Assembly: GCA_049306095.1 (NCBI GenBank) | Contig: JBAQPU010000052.1 | Location: 1-64,000, forward strand | Direction: 5' to 3' | DNA length: 64,000 bases | DNA from: UBA2336 sp049306095 | GTDB lineage: Bacteria; Bacteroidota; Bacteroidia; Cytophagales; Cyclobacteriaceae | Part shown: positions 61,578-64,000 of the stretch, piece by piece | Layout of the letters: the number at the start of each line of letters is the position of its first letter | Numbering within the stretch: the first letter of the stretch is position 1 | Program-made: the position numbers and the translations under genes | The notes under the pieces: generated by a model | What the model was told of the DNA's origin: nothing | The model's database searches: none | Seen by the model: only the letters and a program-made list of their open reading frames with translations

Positions 61578-62404
61578 CAGGCTGGTGGGTGTAGTGCTTC
61601 TTCTTTTCTCTTGCGCCTTACCACGATTGCCGAGGTTAAGATACCGATTTCAAACAATAAATATAACGGTAAAGAAATCACAGTAAGACTAAACGGATCG
61701 GCCGAAGGTGTAATAACAGCGCCTAACACAATAATTCCAACAATTGAATGCCTACGGTATTTTCGCATCAGCTCAGGCGTCACAATGCCAACTTTGGAAA
61801 GGAAATAAATGATAACCGGGAACTGAAATAATATTCCACAACCCAATACTAAGCTGGAGGTTGTTGAAACGTAAGAAGTAATATCAAACTCATTTCGGAT
61901 GAGGGGACTGATCGAATAGGTTGACAAAAACCAAATGGTAATTGGGCAGAGTAAGAAGTATCCAAACATGATTCCCAACAGAAATAGAAAGGAAACGGCC
62001 CATACGGCTCCTCTTGAAAATTTTTTCTCTTTTGTTTCCAGCCCTGGTCTGATAAATCGCCATAATTCCCAAATCACATACGGAAAGGCTACGATCAATC
62101 CGATCACAAATGAGGCTGTGATCGACATCATAAACTGGCCCGTCATGTTACGGCTTTGAACTATAAACGGGAGCTCGGTAATGCAAAGGGAGTCACTCAT
62201 GCCAACCAACTGTCCCATCTTGCACATGTAATCAAAGGTGGGGAAACTTATTTGAGCCGGGGCAAACACAATGTTGCTGAAAATCCACTCAATATTTAGA
62301 AACGCCACAACGGTGAAAATCACCACAGCCAATAATGCCCGAATTACATGCCAGCGCAACTCCTCAAGGTGATCGAGGAATGTCATTTCTTTTTCATCAC
62401 TCAT
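61577..62404 (-). CDS. tatC: Sec-independent protein translocase TatC
   Basis: TatC receives twin-arginine signal peptides. The 275-residue product has six membrane helices, begins MTFLDHLEELRWHVIRALLAVVIF and has the family PYVIWELWRFIRPGL motif and later FPVIIYFLSKVGIVTPELMRKYRRHSIVGI. Its first 8 bases overlap the end of vapC. No tatA gene is visible here. Confidence 0.95.
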   Translation of the reverse strand: MSDEKEMTFLDHLEELRWHVIRALLAVVIFTVVAFLNIEWIFSNIVFAPAQISFPTFDYMCKMGQLVGMSDSLCITELPFIVQSRNMTGQFMMSITASFVIGLIVAFPYVIWELWRFIRPGLETKEKKFSRGAVWAVSFLFLLGIMFGYFLLCPITIWFLSTYSISPLIRNEFDITSYVSTTSSLVLGCGILFQFPVIIYFLSKVGIVTPELMRKYRRHSIVGIIVLGAVITPSADPFSLTVISLPLYLLFEIGILTSAIVVRRKRKEEALHPPA

Positions 62405-62846
62405 GAATATCTTTCAGAATTACGACTTCTATTTCTTTTATGATGGACAGTTGGTGATCATTGGTCAGAAAAACATCTGCCGAAGTTTCAATAGCCGTTG
62501 CTAATTGAAGCGCGTCCGGTGTCCGGAAGTTGTATAATGCCCGAATTTCTGCAGCTCGTTTTGCGATAGCGGTATTAATCGGAGCAACAAAGATAAAGGG
62601 AGAATGCAATAGTATTTGTTCGTATTCGCTTACAATAAAATTAGCTTGTTGCCGGAGTGGAAGGATTAAGACTTCCGTTAAGGTCAGAGAAGAAGTTACT
62701 ATTTGGAACTCACCTGCGTCATTTCTTTTGAACAACGATGTCAATGTTTCCAAATAGGATACATTTTCTTCTATATAATAAATGAAGGGAGATGTATCAA
62801 AAAATATCCTTCCACCAGCAGGAATACTAATTCCAGTTGCGCTCAT
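62397..62846 (-). CDS. vapC: PIN-domain ribonuclease toxin (VapC family)
   Basis: The 149-residue PIN domain keeps the four acidic residues: D17 (FFDTSPFIYYIEE), E58 (TLTEVL), D111 (RTPDALQLATA) and D130 (FLTNDHQL). It cleaves RNA in other VapC proteins. It overlaps the antitoxin gene by 20 bp and the tatC start by 8 bp. All acidic residues are present, so the toxin should be active. Confidence 0.9.
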   Translation of the reverse strand: MSATGISIPAGGRIFFDTSPFIYYIEENVSYLETLTSLFKRNDAGEFQIVTSSLTLTEVLILPLRQQANFIVSEYEQILLHSPFIFVAPINTAIAKRAAEIRALYNFRTPDALQLATAIETSADVFLTNDHQLSIIKEIEVVILKDIHE

Positions 62847-63030
62847 TCTTTATGTATTCTTCAACATCAATCCCTTTCCAAATTTCCTTGCCAAGTCCTT
62901 TCAGCTCGGTAATTTTTCTCACCTGGACACTCTTTTCATGAACTAAAGAATCTGAGAGCTCACGCAACAGAAACTTTCTTTCCTCATAAGAAAGTTTACT
63001 GATTTCGTTTAAAATTTTATCGAGCTTCAT
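62827..63030 (-). CDS. Antitoxin partner of the PIN toxin
   Basis: The 67-residue product is mostly helical (LDKILNEISKLSYEERKFLLRELSDSLV), then a short basic/acidic tail ending in VEEYIKNERNW that would bind the toxin. It resembles small DUF2281/VapB-like antitoxins more by position and size than by strong motifs. The toxin starts before its stop (20-bp overlap). It follows glyA on the same strand. Confidence 0.78.
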   Translation of the reverse strand: MKLDKILNEISKLSYEERKFLLRELSDSLVHEKSVQVRKITELKGLGKEIWKGIDVEEYIKNERNWN

Positions 63031-63082
63031 GGTTCAAAGATAGGGATAACCTTGATAAAGGCAACGCGCCCTTAATCCCACA

Positions 63083-64000
63083 TCAATACAATGGAAATTT
63101 TTTCATCAGTGTGCGCACCTTGCGCTTCACTGTTTTTAAATTACTGTCGTCTTCCGGTGCCTGAAGTGCTTCATCGATCAGGTCAACTACTTTCACCGCG
63201 TCCTTTTCTTTTAATCCGCGGGTGGTAATGGCCGGTGAGCCAATCCGGATTCCGGAAGTAACAAACGGAGATTGCGTATCAAACGGAACCATATTTTTAT
63301 TAATGGTTATGTCCGCTTTAATTAACGATTCCTCTGCCAGTTTGCCGGTCAGGTTTTTAGAACGCAGGTCAATCAGCATTAAATGGTTATCGGTACCGCC
63401 TGATATTACTTTATACCCTTTCGCCACAAACGCATCCGACATGGCTTTTGCGTTTTTCGTTACCTGAACAATGTATTTAAAATACTCATCAGACAAAGCC
63501 TCCTGAAAGGCTACCGCTTTTGCGGCAATCACGTGTTCCAACGGACCCCCCTGTGTGCCTGGGAAAACACCCGAATCAAGAATGGAAGTAATCTTTCTGA
63601 TTTCTCCCTTCGGGGTTTTTAATCCCCACGGGTTATCAAAATTTTTTCCAACTAAGATCAACCCTCCGCGCGGTCCGCGCAATGTTTTATGTGTGGTGGT
63701 GGTAATAATGTGGCAATGTTCCATTGGGTCATTGAGCAATCCGCGGGCGATCAATCCGGCCGGGTGTGAAATATCGGCCAGTAACAAAGCACCAACAGCA
63801 TCAGCCGCCTCACGCAATTTTTTGTAATCCCAGTCGCGGCTGTAGGCAGAGGCTCCACAAATAATCAGTTTTGGTTTTTCACGCTTAGCCGTTTCTATTA
63901 CTTTATCGAAATCAATTTTTCCGGTTGCTTCTTCCACACCATAAAAAGAAGGCTGATACAATTTCCCTGAGAAATTAACAGGTGATCCGTGGGTGAGGTG
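63083..64000 (-). CDS. glyA: Serine hydroxymethyltransferase, 5' part outside the window
   Basis: GlyA converts serine and tetrahydrofolate to glycine and methylene-THF with PLP. The frame is open to the window edge: the last 13 codons read HLTHGSPVNFSGK, part of the GGHLTHG motif, so the N-terminal ~120 residues are missing. Visible are ADISHPAGLIA, the PLP lysine in TTTTHKTLRGPRGG, and GTQGGPLEHVIAAKAVAF. Upstream of vapBC-tatC-rpiB on the minus strand. Confidence 0.97.
   Translation of the reverse strand, partial: HLTHGSPVNFSGKLYQPSFYGVEEATGKIDFDKVIETAKREKPKLIICGASAYSRDWDYKKLREAADAVGALLLADISHPAGLIARGLLNDPMEHCHIITTTTHKTLRGPRGGLILVGKNFDNPWGLKTPKGEIRKITSILDSGVFPGTQGGPLEHVIAAKAVAFQEALSDEYFKYIVQVTKNAKAMSDAFVAKGYKVISGGTDNHLMLIDLRSKNLTGKLAEESLIKADITINKNMVPFDTQSPFVTSGIRIGSPAITTRGLKEKDAVKVVDLIDEALQAPEDDSNLKTVKRKVRTLMKKFPLY

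Noticed and set aside
1..64000. Insertion sequence or transposase
   Set aside because: No transposase homology, terminal inverted repeats or target-site duplications were seen.

Overview
The window looks like the chromosome of a free-living member of the Bacteroidota, most likely in the order Cytophagales. The support is: a secreted protein with a C-terminal type IX secretion (Por) sorting domain (46017-47378); many SusC-free but typically Bacteroidota secreted families (DUF3857, DUF2490, DUF4953/DUF5117-type metalloprotease, YXWGXW repeats); the neighbour set rpsU, xerC, hpf; and promoters of the Bacteroidota type, with a TAnnTTTG box at -7 and a TTG/TTTG about 20 bp upstream (clear before rimP, rpsU, mutS, prfA and metK). 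Both strands are used in short operons. I see no rRNA, tRNA, insertion sequence, prophage or CRISPR array. The content is mostly core chromosome, with small accessory pieces.

Layout. 1-5.4 kb: a CHASE2 membrane protein coupled to mutS, then a lipoprotein esterase. 5.4-11.8 kb: small enzymes and secreted proteins (TraB/GumN, an exported methyltransferase, a SpoU rRNA/tRNA methylase, rhodanese), purM, an orphan UPF0175 antitoxin followed by a broken PIN toxin, a thioesterase, and a stand-alone SecA-like domain. 11.8-20.6 kb: two large exported metallopeptidases, tpx, DinB, a YegS-type lipid kinase, a TPR protein and a YXWGXW protein. 20.7-26.3 kb: an amidohydrolase, a nitroreductase, a tandem pair of secreted paralogues and several lipoproteins. 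26.3-32.9 kb: prfA, lemA, then the rimP-nusA-infB operon. 32.9-36.1 kb: nucleotide-sugar genes (UDP-glucose dehydrogenase, rfbB, rfbA). 36.2-45.1 kb: acyl-CoA dehydrogenase, rpsU, xerC, hpf, metK, a tetrapyrrole-methylase-fold methyltransferase, DUF2490, a hydrolase, lysA and a radical SAM protein. 45.1-54.1 kb: a PLP enzyme coupled to a T9SS cargo protein, UPF0316, radA, and a DUF3857 pair. 54.1-64 kb: a lipid A-type acyltransferase, a SNF2 helicase, a LolC/E-type permease, rbfA, a membrane protein, rpiB, tatC, vapCB and the 3' part of glyA.

How the genes relate. There is no single large accessory system. Functional clusters are the translation/transcription set (rimP-nusA-infB, prfA, rpsU, hpf, rbfA), DNA repair and topology (mutS, radA, xerC, SNF2), surface polysaccharide precursors, and protein export (tatC, the SecA-like fragment, the T9SS cargo). 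The most unusual signals are: a perfect 28-bp palindrome inserted in frame within radA; a string of duplicated 57-bp terminator-like units between lemA and infB; many unrelated perfect hairpins placed mainly between convergent genes; a SecA fragment with no motor; and a DUF3857 pair of which one copy has lost the transglutaminase Cys and His.
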